From contig JAAWDZ010000029.1 of NCBI GenBank assembly GCA_022794015.1, forward strand, positions 58,146 to 122,145: 64,000 nt of DNA, read 5' to 3'. The stretch is from Eubacterium sp. Lineage in GTDB: Bacteria; Bacillota; Clostridia; Lachnospirales; Lachnospiraceae. The notes under the pieces were generated by a model. It made no database searches and was not told where the DNA came from. It saw nothing but the letters and a program-made list of their open reading frames with translations. Below, piece after piece: positions 10,201 to 19,700 of the stretch; the stretch's first letter is position 1, and each line of letters opens with the position of its first letter. A program made the position numbers and the translations under genes.

Positions 10201-12275
10201 TGACCTGTTCCAAAGACGGACAGGAAAGCGCTTATACGATCCATTTTGGCAGCAGGCCGCAGAGCGATGAATTTGACGGAGCAGAATTAGGCGGCCAGTG
10301 GACGATTGAAGAGGAAGTGGCAGAGAACTGGTCGCTTGGTGATGGCCATCTGACCATTATGACGCAGGGTGGAAGCTTTTATCAGGATCAGAACAACGCG
10401 CACAATCAGTTTGTACAGGAAGCATACGGCGACTGGGAAGCAGTTGTAAAGATGGATTTGGATAGTCTGCCTTCTGAAAATTACCACAGCCTTGGTATTG
10501 TGGCAAAGCAGGATGATGATAACTATATCAATTTAAAGATAGAGTGGAGCAGTAATCTTTTGATACATCTCACACAGGAAACAAATGGCACCAGGACGAT
10601 TTTGACGGATCTTTCGGATGCACATCTGGCGAAATTTACAGACAGCGTATATTTCCGCCTGACGAAGCAGGGTAATACCTATTCTGCGGCAGTAAGTCCG
10701 GACGGAGAGACTTATATCCGTATGGGAAAGGCGACGGCAAATTACAGCAGGCCGCTGTTTGGCCTTTGTGCAGCAAATGGTTCTGCGGCAAACGCATCCA
10801 GTATAGCAGCACATTTCGATTATGCGAGATTCGCAGCTGATTTGGAAAAAGAACCGATTACGGTTGGCGCAAGCACAAAACTGAAAGTAGCAGAGGCAGA
10901 GCCGATAGAAATTACAAATGTATTAGAGCAGGAAGACTGTCAGGACGAGGACGGCGGATTCAATTTTACAGGCTGCAATAAAGGCGAATATGCGGTTTAC
11001 CGTATCAACGTAGAAAAGACAGGTATTTATGATTTTAAGGCGCGTATGGCGTCTGCCGCTTCTGAAACGGCGCAGGTAAAGGTAATCGTCTACGTAGACG
11101 GCGAGGAAGCTACCAGCTTTGTAACAAGCGGTACAGGCGGCGGACAGAATTGGGTGGATTCTCAGGTAAATAAAGTAAAATTGACTGCAGGCGAGCATGA
11201 TTACAAAGTGTATTTTGACATGGCTGGCATGAACTTAAACTGGATTCAGATGGATTTGGCAGATGAGCTTGCAGACAGCGCATTGGCAAAAGCTATTGCG
11301 GCGGCAGAATCAAAAGATATTTCCTCTTATCCTGCAATACGTCAGGAAGCGTTCTTAAATGCGCTTGCGCATGCAAAGGAAGTGTTAAAGACGGCGCTTA
11401 CTCAGGAAGAGTTAGATGCTGCGGTACGTGAATTAAAAGATGCAGACGACAACCTTGCCGTAAAAACACCGATAACTTCTCTTAAATTAGACGCGGTTTC
11501 CCTGTCCTTAAATCCGGGCACAAGCGTAGCGTTAGCAGTAGTTGTGGCGCCGGCAGAACATACAGATACCCTGGTGTGGAGCAGTAGTAATGAAAGCGTG
11601 GCGTCTGTAGATGAAAACGGCGTGGTGTCTGCAAAGGCAGACGGAACGGCAGTGATTACAGTCAGCAATGGCGCAGATGTAGCAGCTTCAACAACTGTAA
11701 CTGTTAAGGAGTATGGTTCGGAAGAAAAACCGGATGATCCGAAAGACCCGGATAAGCCACAGGATCAGCTTGTACACTATATGCAGGATGTTAAAACAGG
11801 CATTGACCGTACGGTATTATACACCGGCGGAAACATTGAAAATAAAGCGGCAGTTTCAGTTGCGCTTCCACAGGGAGCAAAGATTTACCGTGTGGATTAT
11901 GCAACGACGGATCCGAAAGTAGCTCTTGTCAATACTGCCGGACAAGTGAGTGCAGTTGGAAAAGGTTCTGCCGTAATTTCTGCAAAAGTGACTCTGACAA
12001 ACGGGGAAACAAAAGATTTTACATTTAATCTGACAGTAAAGAAGGCATATATTAAGAAAGTGAAAGTGCCTGCAAGCGTGAAAAAGGGCAAAAAAGTCAC
12101 GTTGAAAGCACAGGCGTTTGGTTCGGATAAGAAGATTGTCTGGAAGCTTGCAAAAAGCTCTAAGGTTGGAAAAATTACCCAAAAGGGCAAATTTACCGCA
12201 TTGAAAAAAGGAAAGGTGAAGGTAACGGCAACTTCCGGAAAGATAAAGAAGAGCTTTACAATTCGGGTAAAATAA
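7221..12275 (+). CDS. Secreted multidomain GH3 beta-glucosidase, permuted domain order
   Basis: 1684-residue exported glycoside hydrolase family 3 enzyme; signal peptide about 1-32. The domain order is inverted relative to ordinary GH3: the C-terminal alpha/beta domain is first (about 40-305, with AEGCVLIKNDNNVLPL and FGYGLSYTTFE), then Fn3-like (310-420), then the catalytic barrel (about 500-830). The barrel has DGPSGIR, KHFAANNQES (Lys662-His663) and VMTDWW with Asp741 as predicted nucleophile. This order is known from some ruminal and gut beta-glucosidases. Further on are cadherin-like segments (850-1015), a concanavalin-like domain like those on GH43 xylosidases (about 1016-1215), a CBM6-like module (1230-1350), a short helical FIVAR-like part, BIG2 (1412-1498), a DDPKDPD linker and a tail (1516-1684) homologous to that of the preceding protein. 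It starts 25 bp after that gene and has its own GGAG site; probably one operon. Confidence 0.93.
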   Translation: MVKLKNRFAAATLAAAIAVAGLPAGGNVTANAQCLDGLTDLGRQVAAEGCVLIKNDNNVLPLEGGVSISVFGRAQCNYYKSGTGSGGDVKAPYTVGILEGLRKNPKVKVNEELAKIYTDWVANGHGFDNGGGGWAAEPWFQAEMPLEQSVAEAAKAKSDVAVVLIGRTAGEDKDGANTAGSYLLTDLEKQMLETVTGTFDKVVVVLNVPAIIDMKWVEEYDVESVLYTWQGGMNGGDGAADVLTGDVNPSGRLTDTIAKNYSDYPSAPYFGRTDYNYYVEDIYVGYRYFETFAQDKVAYPFGYGLSYTTFETSTYAVTESDGYINVFTTVENTGDRAGKETVQVYYGAPQGTLGNPAKELAAFAKTKLIEPGESQDITLSFRIADMAPYDDSGVTGHDSAYVLEAGDYNIYVGNDVRDSQLEYTYVQDETEVVEQLSEQMAPVHEFERMKPVADEDGNLTVGFEPTPTQTVDVIDKIEQNLPEELSKKDDGHYDLIDVYNGDVTTEEFVAQLTNEELTSIVQGEGMSPANVTAGVASAFGGVNTRKDGSVRTLTDLYGIPRAATADGPSGIRQTAAATSIPGGAAIACTWNTDLVERLFQLEGQEMVLNNIDSILGPGINLHRNPLNGRNFEYYSEDPLVTGKIAAAVTKGIQSTGATVTIKHFAANNQESNRHYDDSRVSERALRQLYLKCFEIPVKEGKARSLMTSYNPINGLWAASNYDLATEILRNEWGYEGIVMTDWWARMNREIGNSSTTASGVQYLASMVKSQNDLYMVTPDSSTTAAANTNTTLDMAERLENGYITRAELQRSAVNICNYLMKSQAFARLNNLDFEPYFVKGDDWFKVEKDTMGNPRLASISIGGTPIADFNKYVLEYSAEVPADAIPEVTAEAADGEEVSIEQATADSPAALIHVRGDGEEIIYRVIFALQGGGVQEVLADDIRVNGVSLDGFDPSVRTYAVPLDSDNEPQVTATAAEGIDVQTVYDPQTRTAVVTCSKDGQESAYTIHFGSRPQSDEFDGAELGGQWTIEEEVAENWSLGDGHLTIMTQGGSFYQDQNNAHNQFVQEAYGDWEAVVKMDLDSLPSENYHSLGIVAKQDDDNYINLKIEWSSNLLIHLTQETNGTRTILTDLSDAHLAKFTDSVYFRLTKQGNTYSAAVSPDGETYIRMGKATANYSRPLFGLCAANGSAANASSIAAHFDYARFAADLEKEPITVGASTKLKVAEAEPIEITNVLEQEDCQDEDGGFNFTGCNKGEYAVYRINVEKTGIYDFKARMASAASETAQVKVIVYVDGEEATSFVTSGTGGGQNWVDSQVNKVKLTAGEHDYKVYFDMAGMNLNWIQMDLADELADSALAKAIAAAESKDISSYPAIRQEAFLNALAHAKEVLKTALTQEELDAAVRELKDADDNLAVKTPITSLKLDAVSLSLNPGTSVALAVVVAPAEHTDTLVWSSSNESVASVDENGVVSAKADGTAVITVSNGADVAASTTVTVKEYGSEEKPDDPKDPDKPQDQLVHYMQDVKTGIDRTVLYTGGNIENKAAVSVALPQGAKIYRVDYATTDPKVALVNTAGQVSAVGKGSAVISAKVTLTNGETKDFTFNLTVKKAYIKKVKVPASVKKGKKVTLKAQAFGSDKKIVWKLAKSSKVGKITQKGKFTALKKGKVKVTATSGKIKKSFTIRVK

Positions 12276-12326
12276 GATAAGAAGCATCATTTTGAACTCA
12301 TAAGTTTCTTCCTTTAAGAAGTGTGT

Positions 12327-12385
12327 TATAATGACGCGCTGTGGCGGACAGGAGTCGCTTCCAACAGGGATGCGGCTCCTGTTTT
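12327..12385 (+). promoter_or_regulatory. Promoter -10 followed by attenuator-like hairpin in the leader of the GH5 gene
   Basis: TATAAT at 12327-12332 (weak -35) is followed 16 bases later by an 11-bp stem, 12348-12358 pairing with 12372-12382 (ACAGGAGTCGC with GCGGCTCCTGT, one G-T pair), with a 13-nt loop and then TTTTCCTT. The hairpin ends about 120 nt before the GH5 start. It could terminate the upstream GH3 transcript or act as a leader attenuator; the sequence alone does not decide. Confidence 0.5.
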
Positions 12386-12501
12386 CCTTATGTGGGTGAG
12401 AGTTTTTTGATATAGGGGACAGGATTTGGGAATTGTGTGGCTTTGCGTTTGGGGAAAAGGTGAAAGGAACGGGTTTTGAAACCAGAAAAAGGAGAATAAG
12501 A

Positions 12502-15345
12502 ATGGGAAAAACAGAAAAAAAATGGACAGCGGCGCTTTTGTCAGCCGCAATAGTTATCAGTGGGCTTTTTATTCCGTCGAACACAGACGCGGCAGCTTCT
12601 GATACTTTGAAACAGTCGGATTTTTTAAAAGCAAGCGGGAAGGAAGTGCGCACAGAATACGGCGAAGGCGAAATTGTGCAGCTGAAGGGTACGAATGCAG
12701 GAGGCTATCTGGTACAGGAGCCGTGGATGTCTACGCTTCAGGTGACCGGCGGCGTAGTGGCTGAGATGGATATGTATGAAAAGCTGACAGAACGGTTTGG
12801 CGAAGAGAAAATGCGTAATATTGTAGAAACCTATCAGGAAGGCTATTGGACTAAAGAGGATTTTGCCCGCTGCAAAGAAATGGGAATGAACTGTATCCGC
12901 CTGCCGTTCTGGTTTATGAACCTGGTAGATTTTGAAGGAAATATGCTTCCAAATGCATTTGACCGTATGGACTGGTTTGTGGAAGAAGCAGGAAAGCTGG
13001 GAATGTATGTCATTTTGGATATGCACGGCGCTCCCGGTTCTCAAAATGCCAGCGACCATTCCGGTATTGACGGAGGAAGCCAGAAACAGCAAAAATCGGA
13101 GTTTTTCTTTGGGAGCAAGGCAAAAGGCAATCAGCAGAAATTTTATGAGCTGTGGGAGGCAATTGCAGAGCATTACAAGGGCAATCCTGCCGTAGCGGGT
13201 TATGATTTGCTGAATGAGCCTTACTGCACCTACCGTTATAATACAGAGTATTCTGATGAATACCTGCATACAATGCTATGGAATATCTATGATGAGGCAT
13301 ACGGCAGAATCCGCGCAATTGATCCGGATCATATGATTATTATGGAAGCAACCTGGAATCCGGTGGATTTGCCGGATCCGTATGCGTATGGATGGGAAAA
13401 TGTCATGTATCAGTACCATCAGTATGAGTACAGCGATTACAATAATGAGGAAGGAAAACAGGTATCCGGTATCCGCAATAAAATTAACAGTATTGTGAGT
13501 GCGGATTACAATGTACCGTCCTTTATCGGAGAATTTTGTCTGATGACGAACCCACAGGCATGGGAGCAGGGGCTTGCACTGATAAACGATGCTGGAATCA
13601 GCTGGACGACCTGGACGTTTAAAGGGATTTCCAGTCAGACTACGGCCGGGCAGAACTGGTGCCAGTATTTCCTGGAAAACGGGGAAAAGGTGGATGTGAC
13701 GACAGCAAGCTATGAGGAACTGATTGCCAGGTGGACAAATAACGGTGTTTCTTACCCAAATCCAAGGGAAGGTTTGGCAGATATTTTGAAAGCAGCTTAT
13801 GCGAAAGAAGCGCAGGAACCAGCCAGACCGGATAAACCGTCAGGGCTTTTGCTCCGAAAAGGCGGCGTGGATATTGAAAAATACGATGGCAGGATTGAAG
13901 CGGAATATTGTAATCCGGTTTCCGGCGATTTTTCCTCCTACAATATTTCCGGCGGCCAGGAAACGGTAAACGGAGAGCCGATTGGGTACGTGCAGTGGGA
14001 CGCGAAGGACTGGGGCAACGCAAAATGGATTATTTATGTCCGTCAGGCAGGAACATACGAGGTAAAAGCCAGGATGAAGGTAAGTCAGGCCAGCGGCAGT
14101 GAATTCCGTTTTGGCATCAGTACGGCGGTGACCGGAGATGGTACGACTACGACGACAATTCCAACCAATGTGTCAGAGGAATATGAGGATGTGACAATTG
14201 GAACTGTTAATATAGGGGAAACCGGGCTGCATGGCGTCAAAATCATGGATGGCTACGGCAATGGCAACGCAAAGGCAAAGCTTCGGCTGGATTATCTGAC
14301 TTTCACGCTGAAATCAGGGGAAGGGCCTCATGATGACAGTGAGGACACGGTACTGACTGGCGTCAGTTTGTCAGAGACACAGAAAACCGTGACAGAAAAG
14401 GAAAGCTTCCGGCTGAAGGCATCGGTTACTCCGTCTGACGTCCAGAATGCAGAGCTTTACTGGAATACCAGCAACAGAAGTCTTGCCACAGTAAACGGCG
14501 GAACCGTCAGGACGCTGAAACCAGGAAAAGTGACGATTACGGTGCGTGCAAAAGACAATCCGGAACAGATTAAGGCATCCTGTGAGGTGGAAATATTACC
14601 GGAAGAGCCTGTAACGGAAGAGCCGACTGAGGAACCGACGGAAGAACCTACAGAGGAGCCGACGGAAGAACCGACGGAAGAACCTACAGAGGAGCCAACG
14701 GAAGAACCTACAGAGGAGCCGACAGAAGAACCTACAGAGGAATCGACGGAGAAGCCAGGCGGGATAATTCCGGAACGGGTACGGATGATGCGGGTTGGAA
14801 GCGCGGTAGTCCGACTGGAAAAGAACGGCCAGTATGATATTCCGATTCAGACAGTACCGCAGAACACCAGCGGGTATCAGATCTCCTATATCAGTTTATC
14901 TCCAGGCGTTGCGTCTGTAACGTCATCTGGAAGAATTACGGCAATTGCCGATGGAACCGCAGTTATCCGCGTCCTGTTAACGCAGGCAGATGGAACGCAG
15001 ATTGTAGAAGAAATACTGGTTCTTTCAGGCAGTCAGGAAAATCAGGATAAGGCACAGACAGCAAAAAAACCGGCGAAGGTAAAAGAAATTAAGGCAAAGC
15101 AGACGTCCGGCGGCAAAATCAGGATTACCTGGAAGAAAGTAAAAGATGCAGACGGATATGAAATTTACCGGTCAGATGGAAAGAATAAGAAATTTAAAAA
15201 AGTGGCCACGGTAACCGGGGCGACCAAAAAAGTTTTTGCAGTTAAGAAAGGAAAGACGGCTTATTATAAAGTGCGTGCTTACAAAAAAGTGAATGGGATA
15301 AAGCTGCATGGCACGTTTTCGGCAAAAGTAAAGAGCGTAAAATAA
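12502..15345 (+). CDS. Secreted GH5 endoglucanase-like enzyme with CBM, BIG2 and TEEP linker
   Basis: 947 residues from the ATG at 12502, chosen because AAAGGAG lies just upstream and a signal peptide (about 1-29) follows at once. The TIM-barrel GH5 domain (about 45-435) shows GMNCIRLPFW, ILDMHGAPG, the acid/base Glu239 in DLLNEP and the nucleophile Glu344 in FIGEF, so it should be an active retaining beta-glucanase or related enzyme; exact substrate not determinable. Next come a CBM-like module (about 455-610) related to module A of the giant protein, BIG2 (about 617-700), a long TEEP repeat linker, a second Ig-like segment and a C-terminal Fn3-like domain rich in Lys. It follows the GH3 gene by 226 bp with its own promoter-like signals. 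Confidence 0.93.
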   Translation: MGKTEKKWTAALLSAAIVISGLFIPSNTDAAASDTLKQSDFLKASGKEVRTEYGEGEIVQLKGTNAGGYLVQEPWMSTLQVTGGVVAEMDMYEKLTERFGEEKMRNIVETYQEGYWTKEDFARCKEMGMNCIRLPFWFMNLVDFEGNMLPNAFDRMDWFVEEAGKLGMYVILDMHGAPGSQNASDHSGIDGGSQKQQKSEFFFGSKAKGNQQKFYELWEAIAEHYKGNPAVAGYDLLNEPYCTYRYNTEYSDEYLHTMLWNIYDEAYGRIRAIDPDHMIIMEATWNPVDLPDPYAYGWENVMYQYHQYEYSDYNNEEGKQVSGIRNKINSIVSADYNVPSFIGEFCLMTNPQAWEQGLALINDAGISWTTWTFKGISSQTTAGQNWCQYFLENGEKVDVTTASYEELIARWTNNGVSYPNPREGLADILKAAYAKEAQEPARPDKPSGLLLRKGGVDIEKYDGRIEAEYCNPVSGDFSSYNISGGQETVNGEPIGYVQWDAKDWGNAKWIIYVRQAGTYEVKARMKVSQASGSEFRFGISTAVTGDGTTTTTIPTNVSEEYEDVTIGTVNIGETGLHGVKIMDGYGNGNAKAKLRLDYLTFTLKSGEGPHDDSEDTVLTGVSLSETQKTVTEKESFRLKASVTPSDVQNAELYWNTSNRSLATVNGGTVRTLKPGKVTITVRAKDNPEQIKASCEVEILPEEPVTEEPTEEPTEEPTEEPTEEPTEEPTEEPTEEPTEEPTEEPTEESTEKPGGIIPERVRMMRVGSAVVRLEKNGQYDIPIQTVPQNTSGYQISYISLSPGVASVTSSGRITAIADGTAVIRVLLTQADGTQIVEEILVLSGSQENQDKAQTAKKPAKVKEIKAKQTSGGKIRITWKKVKDADGYEIYRSDGKNKKFKKVATVTGATKKVFAVKKGKTAYYKVRAYKKVNGIKLHGTFSAKVKSVK
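14601..14757 (+). repeat. 12-bp tandem repeat encoding the Thr-Glu-Glu-Pro linker
   Basis: About a dozen in-frame 12-bp units encode TEEP in the GH5 protein. Synonymous variants alternate (accgacggaagaa, cctacagaggag), giving a higher-order pattern typical of slippage or unequal exchange. The product is an extended acidic linker between the carbohydrate-binding part and the C-terminal surface modules; copy number may vary among strains. Confidence 0.9.
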
Positions 15346-15370
15346 TCCTGTGAATTTTTAAAAATTTCAG

Positions 15371-15441
15371 GGGCGGATATGACTCATGTGAGCTATATCC
15401 GCCCTTGTTGGGACTGGCTGTTTTCCTGACAGCCCCTTTTT
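15371..15441 (+). terminator. Two consecutive hairpins after the GH5 gene
   Basis: First stem GGGCGGATAT (15371-15380) / ATATCCGCCC (15395-15404), with an inner CTCA/TGAG pair. Second stem GGCTGT (15416-15421) / ACAGCC (15429-15434), followed by CCTTTTTC. The second has a T-run on the + strand and should terminate the GH operon before the convergent lipoprotein gene. Confidence 0.75.
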
Positions 15442-15442
15442 C

Positions 15443-16468
15443 TTATTCCACGTTAAAATTCACTTTTTTTGTATTCCCCGCTTTATCTGTTAATATCAGC
15501 TCATAGCTTCCCGGCGTTGTGGCTTTTTTCCCGCTCTTTATTTTCTGTCCGTTTAAAGTTGCGGACTTCATCCCGGCAACCTTGTCGGAAAAAGTGATTT
15601 TCACACCTTTTTTATAGGTTTTGTTTTTTATGTTTGTTCTGGGTTTTGTGGTATCAATGGTAAACTTTACCGTTTTCAATTTACCGTTTAGCAGTTTTGC
15701 CTGAAGCTTGTATACGCCGTCCGTTCCAAAATACCAGTTCTTATAACCATCGGTGACAACTCCTTCGGTTATTTCGCCTTTTTTGTTTTGCTTGTAATCC
15801 GCCTTAATTTCCTGATAATTTACATAGGTCAAAACTCCCCTGGATTTTATGGTCACCTGTTTAAACTTATTATAAATCCCGTTATTTTTTACTCCGGTAA
15901 AGTCAACTTTATTCACTTTATACAGGCTTTTATCAAAAACTGCGTAAAACTTTTCTCCCTCTTCTCGTCTCCGCAGATCAAAATCTACGGTTTTGCCGTC
16001 GGGGCGTACCTTACCGTTGGTATAATATACCGGATAGGGGCATACCACAGTAACATCTGCAAAGTCCACCGAAGGGATTCCTCCCGGCAGCAGCGCATTT
16101 CCTTCGTCAATTTCTGTCCCATCTTCCATGCCTGCAAAAAAGCTTCCTTCCGAAAGAAGATATTTTTTATTGACTTCCGTAAAAAACAGATCTGCGTCTT
16201 CTCTGTTATAATGATTCTTTTGATGGACTACTTTGGCATACTTTTTTCCATTGATAGTCACTTTGCGGAAGGGTTCTTCTGTTACATCCGGCCCGAAATG
16301 GTTAATTAACTGGGCGATTTCCTGCTCCGTGAGATAGTACTGGCTGTTTTCATCCACAGACATATCTTTATTTACGGTAAGTTCTACCTTTGCCCCACAC
16401 CCGGAAGCAAAGACCATAATCGCAGATATCACACACAATCCTATACGTTTTAATACAATCTTTCTCAT
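15443..16468 (-). CDS. Lipoprotein with C-terminal Ig-like domain, function unknown
   Basis: 341-residue exported protein. A typical lipobox follows a short hydrophobic leader (MVFASGCG, Cys about residue 24), so it is predicted to be lipid-anchored on the outer face of the membrane. The middle part is beta-rich without a motif I recognise. The last about 80 residues look like an Ig-like fold ending in LTDKAGNTKKVNFNVE, a pattern common at the ends of Gram-positive surface proteins. A good ribosome site (AGGAGG) precedes the ATG. It is transcribed towards the GH5 gene and away from the GH3 gene at 16790. A link to glycan use is suggested only by position. Confidence 0.75.
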   Translation of the reverse strand: MRKIVLKRIGLCVISAIMVFASGCGAKVELTVNKDMSVDENSQYYLTEQEIAQLINHFGPDVTEEPFRKVTINGKKYAKVVHQKNHYNREDADLFFTEVNKKYLLSEGSFFAGMEDGTEIDEGNALLPGGIPSVDFADVTVVCPYPVYYTNGKVRPDGKTVDFDLRRREEGEKFYAVFDKSLYKVNKVDFTGVKNNGIYNKFKQVTIKSRGVLTYVNYQEIKADYKQNKKGEITEGVVTDGYKNWYFGTDGVYKLQAKLLNGKLKTVKFTIDTTKPRTNIKNKTYKKGVKITFSDKVAGMKSATLNGQKIKSGKKATTPGSYELILTDKAGNTKKVNFNVE

Positions 16469-16697
16469 CCAAATATCCTCCTTCTGATTTCAAACACGCG
16501 CTAACTGCATTTCTATAGTAACATATTCTGGAAAAAATGGACGCTCCGGAAACTGAATTTCATAAAATATTAAGAAACGCTGAATGGATGACGCTCCTGT
16601 CTATACACTGAGAAAGGCGATCGGGAAATTGGATTACCCAGTCCTGTTTGCCAGTTGTTCGGATAAGGGAAGGCCTGAGGGGAAAACAGATGAATGA

Positions 16698-16728
16698 AAA
16701 AAGAGAATCCCATAGGATTCTCTTTTTT
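16698..16728 (-). terminator. Intrinsic terminator of the second GH3 gene
   Basis: Perfect stem AAAAAGAGAATCC (16698-16710) / GGATTCTCTTTTTT (16715-16728) with a 4-nt loop and a T-run in both directions. It lies about 60 bp past the GH3 stop at 16790. The 320-bp gap 16469-16789 otherwise holds only the leader of the lipoprotein gene (ribosome site and a weak -10 TACTAT on the minus strand). Confidence 0.85.
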
Positions 16729-16789
16729 CGGGAATCAGCGCTAAAATTGGTATTAGTCAATATCCCCATTTTTCAATCACAAACGTTGA

Positions 16790-19700
16790 TTATTTTTTTA
16801 CTGTTACAGTAACTGTCTTTGAAGCGCTTCCTGCTGTAATAGTAATCTTGGCAGTACCCTTCTTTACGCCTGTGATTTTACCTTTCTTGCCTACTTTAGC
16901 AATTTTCGGCTTATTGGATTTGAATTTTATCTTTTTGCCATTTACCGCCATTGCTGTAATCTTAACAGATTTGCCTTTCTTAACAGTATATTTCTTGCTG
17001 TCTGTTAAGATCTGATTCAATGTATTGCTCAGCTGTTTCTCTAAAGCGGTAACCTGCTGTTTTGCTGTTGCTAAGTCTGCGGAAGAAACTGCGTTTGCAA
17101 GCTGGTTTTTGGCGTTCTGAAGCTCTTTGTTTAAAGCGTCAATCTGTTTGTTTGCCGCGTTTACCTTGTCATTCATCTCGGCTTTTGTTTTGTCAAGCTC
17201 TGCCTGAAGATCGCGGTTTGTTTCCATTAATGTGTTCTGAAGTTTCTTAAAGATCGCGCTTTTCTTGATGATGTTGAGCATGTTGATTGCAGATCTCTGC
17301 AGATCGCCAAGTCTCATGTCTTTGCCTTCCTCAAGGCCCTTCATCAGAGAATCTACGCTGCCGCCAGGCATCTCACAGTCGTTTCCTGCATACATCAGTT
17401 TTGCCTGAACGTTGATTTTGTTGTCTTTGTCTTTACCGAAAAAGGTTCCTACAGAACCCCAGTCTGTCATAACAAATCCGTCGAAGCCCCATTCATTTCT
17501 GAGCATTTCTACATTCATGCCGTAGTTCAAAAATGCAGCGTAGCCGTTAACCATGTTATAGGATGTCATGATATAATCCGGTTTGGAAAGTCTTACTGCA
17601 ATTTCAAAGCCCTTTAAGTAAATTTCTCTTGCTGCTCTTTCGGATACGACAGAGTTTGAACCGTTACGATCTGCTTCCTGGTTGTTGAATGCGAAATGCT
17701 TTAATGTAACGCCAACGCCTGAGTCAGCGCCGTTTTCTAATGTTTCTACACCCTTTGTCTCGTATGCTGCAGTCATACCTGCAATTAATGGATCTTCGGA
17801 ATAATACTCGAAGTTACGTCCGCACATCGGGTTTCTGTGGATATTCATACCAGGAGCCAGGAATGACGTTACGCTGTACTCTAACATTTCTGTGCCGATT
17901 GCGCGGCCCATCTGCTCGATCAGTTCGATATCCCATGTCTGTGCCAGTAATGTACCGATTGGGAATGCGGTACAGTACTGATAATAATCCTGTGCTGTGT
18001 AAAGTCCGTTTCCTTCTTTAAGCTTCTGTGCAAAATCGGCTGCCGTTACAGTCGCTTTTGTATATTTTTCGGTTAATGTCGGGCCAAACCAGCCATTGGT
18101 TTCTACTAATTCCATCGTATAGTATGTTTTAGACGCGTCAAATGCTGCGGTTGCAGCTACTTTGGTGTACGTTGTGAAGTTCGGAGTAACACGGAGGCCA
18201 GCAGGCCCGTCTGCTAATACGATATTCGGAATATATCTTGTATTATATAAGTTCTTTGTGGTTTCTCCGGCAGCGCCAGGTACGGAATCTGCCTGTGAAC
18301 CAATCATAGGTCCCTGTCCCTCGGAATCTGAGGATAATCCGGCATAAGTACCGCCTTCTACCAGATCGCACAGCTCTAAGTTTGACATATTTGCTACTAA
18401 TTCTTCTACGGAAATCTTTCCAAGAGCTACGTCAAGAAGCGTTGCGTCTTTTACCGCCTTCACTTTTTCGGTCTTTTCTGTACCCTCCTGACGGAAAGCG
18501 CTTGCGCCGCCCTTTGCCAGATATTTTGCAGAATCAGAAGCTGCGTCTTCGCTTACGTATGTCGTGATTTCTCCGTCCGTATAATCCGGCATTGCAGAAG
18601 CTTTGATATTTGATGCGCGCAAAGCTGCGGTGGAATGGGAAGCTGTGATGCCGTCCGGTGTAACATCAATGCCGTTGGAGCTTCCGGTCATAATATCAAA
18701 TTTGGTCTTTGCATCATAATGTGGAGTTCCTACCCATACTTCCTGCGGACCCCACCAGCCCTCTACGGTTTCTTTTTTATAAGTGTTGTTCAGTACGGCG
18801 CCTTCTGTATAAGTTCCGTTGATCAGCTCATCTCTGGTAACGCCCAGATTATTTCTGTACTGCTCTGTGACTGCGTCTGCATCCAGCGTAATTGTTCCCG
18901 CTTCGGCAGTATTCCTGGAGCTGTTGCCCACACGGATAATATAGTCGCCTTTTTCCATTATATATGCGTCTGTGGATTCGTCATAGCTGGACATATCCGT
19001 TGTATCAAATGAAATGGTCACGTTTTCGGTTGCGCCTGCTTTTACGGCAACCTTTTTGTAAGCTGCAAGTTCCTGGAACGGCTTGTCAAGCTTGCCCTGC
19101 GGTGCGGAGAAATAAACTTCCACAACTTCTTTGCCGTCTGCAGAGCCTCTGTTGGTTACAGCGGCCTGTACGGTTACTTTTTCTTCGTCAGCAGAAACGC
19201 TCTTTACGTCGATTGCGAAATCCGTATAAGACAGACCATAACCAAACGGATATGCAACATCTACGCCGTATGTATCAAAATAACGGTATCCGACATAAAT
19301 ATCATCATTGTAGATTTCTTCCAGTGTTTCACCGCTCCATGGTTCCGCTTCATTTAACTGAAGGTTTGAGAAATTCTCAGAGGACGGATAGTCCTTATAG
19401 TTGATGGCCCATGTATCGGTCAGTTTTCCTGACGGGGTGACTGTGCCGTTTAAAACTTTTACAAGGGCGTTGCCGCCTTCCAGACCGCCCTGAGACATCA
19501 GGAACAGCGCGTCGAGGCCTTCGATCTTCTCAAGGCTTACTTCCGTGCCGTCTTTAATGACTTCGGTCGTTTTCTTTTCGCTGCTTAAGCCGTGATAGAA
19601 GTTAGTATCGACGATACCGCCGACATTCAGAACTACGATTACATTTTCAAATTTCTCTCCAAGCAGAGCCAGATTGGCTGCTTCGCTGTCATAGAGATAA

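Noticed and set aside
12433..12501. TTG start for the GH5 gene
   Set aside because: The ATG at 12502 has AAAGGAG and is followed at once by a signal peptide; the extension would hide the signal.
11856..12653. Long minus-strand frame across the GH3 end and GH5 start
   Set aside because: It lies opposite strongly coding sequence of two genes, has no ribosome site and a shadow-like composition rich in Cys, His and Phe.
14601..14757. CRISPR-like array
   Set aside because: Direct 12-bp units without spacers, in frame with the GH5 protein; it is a linker repeat. No CRISPR array or cas gene was seen in the window.
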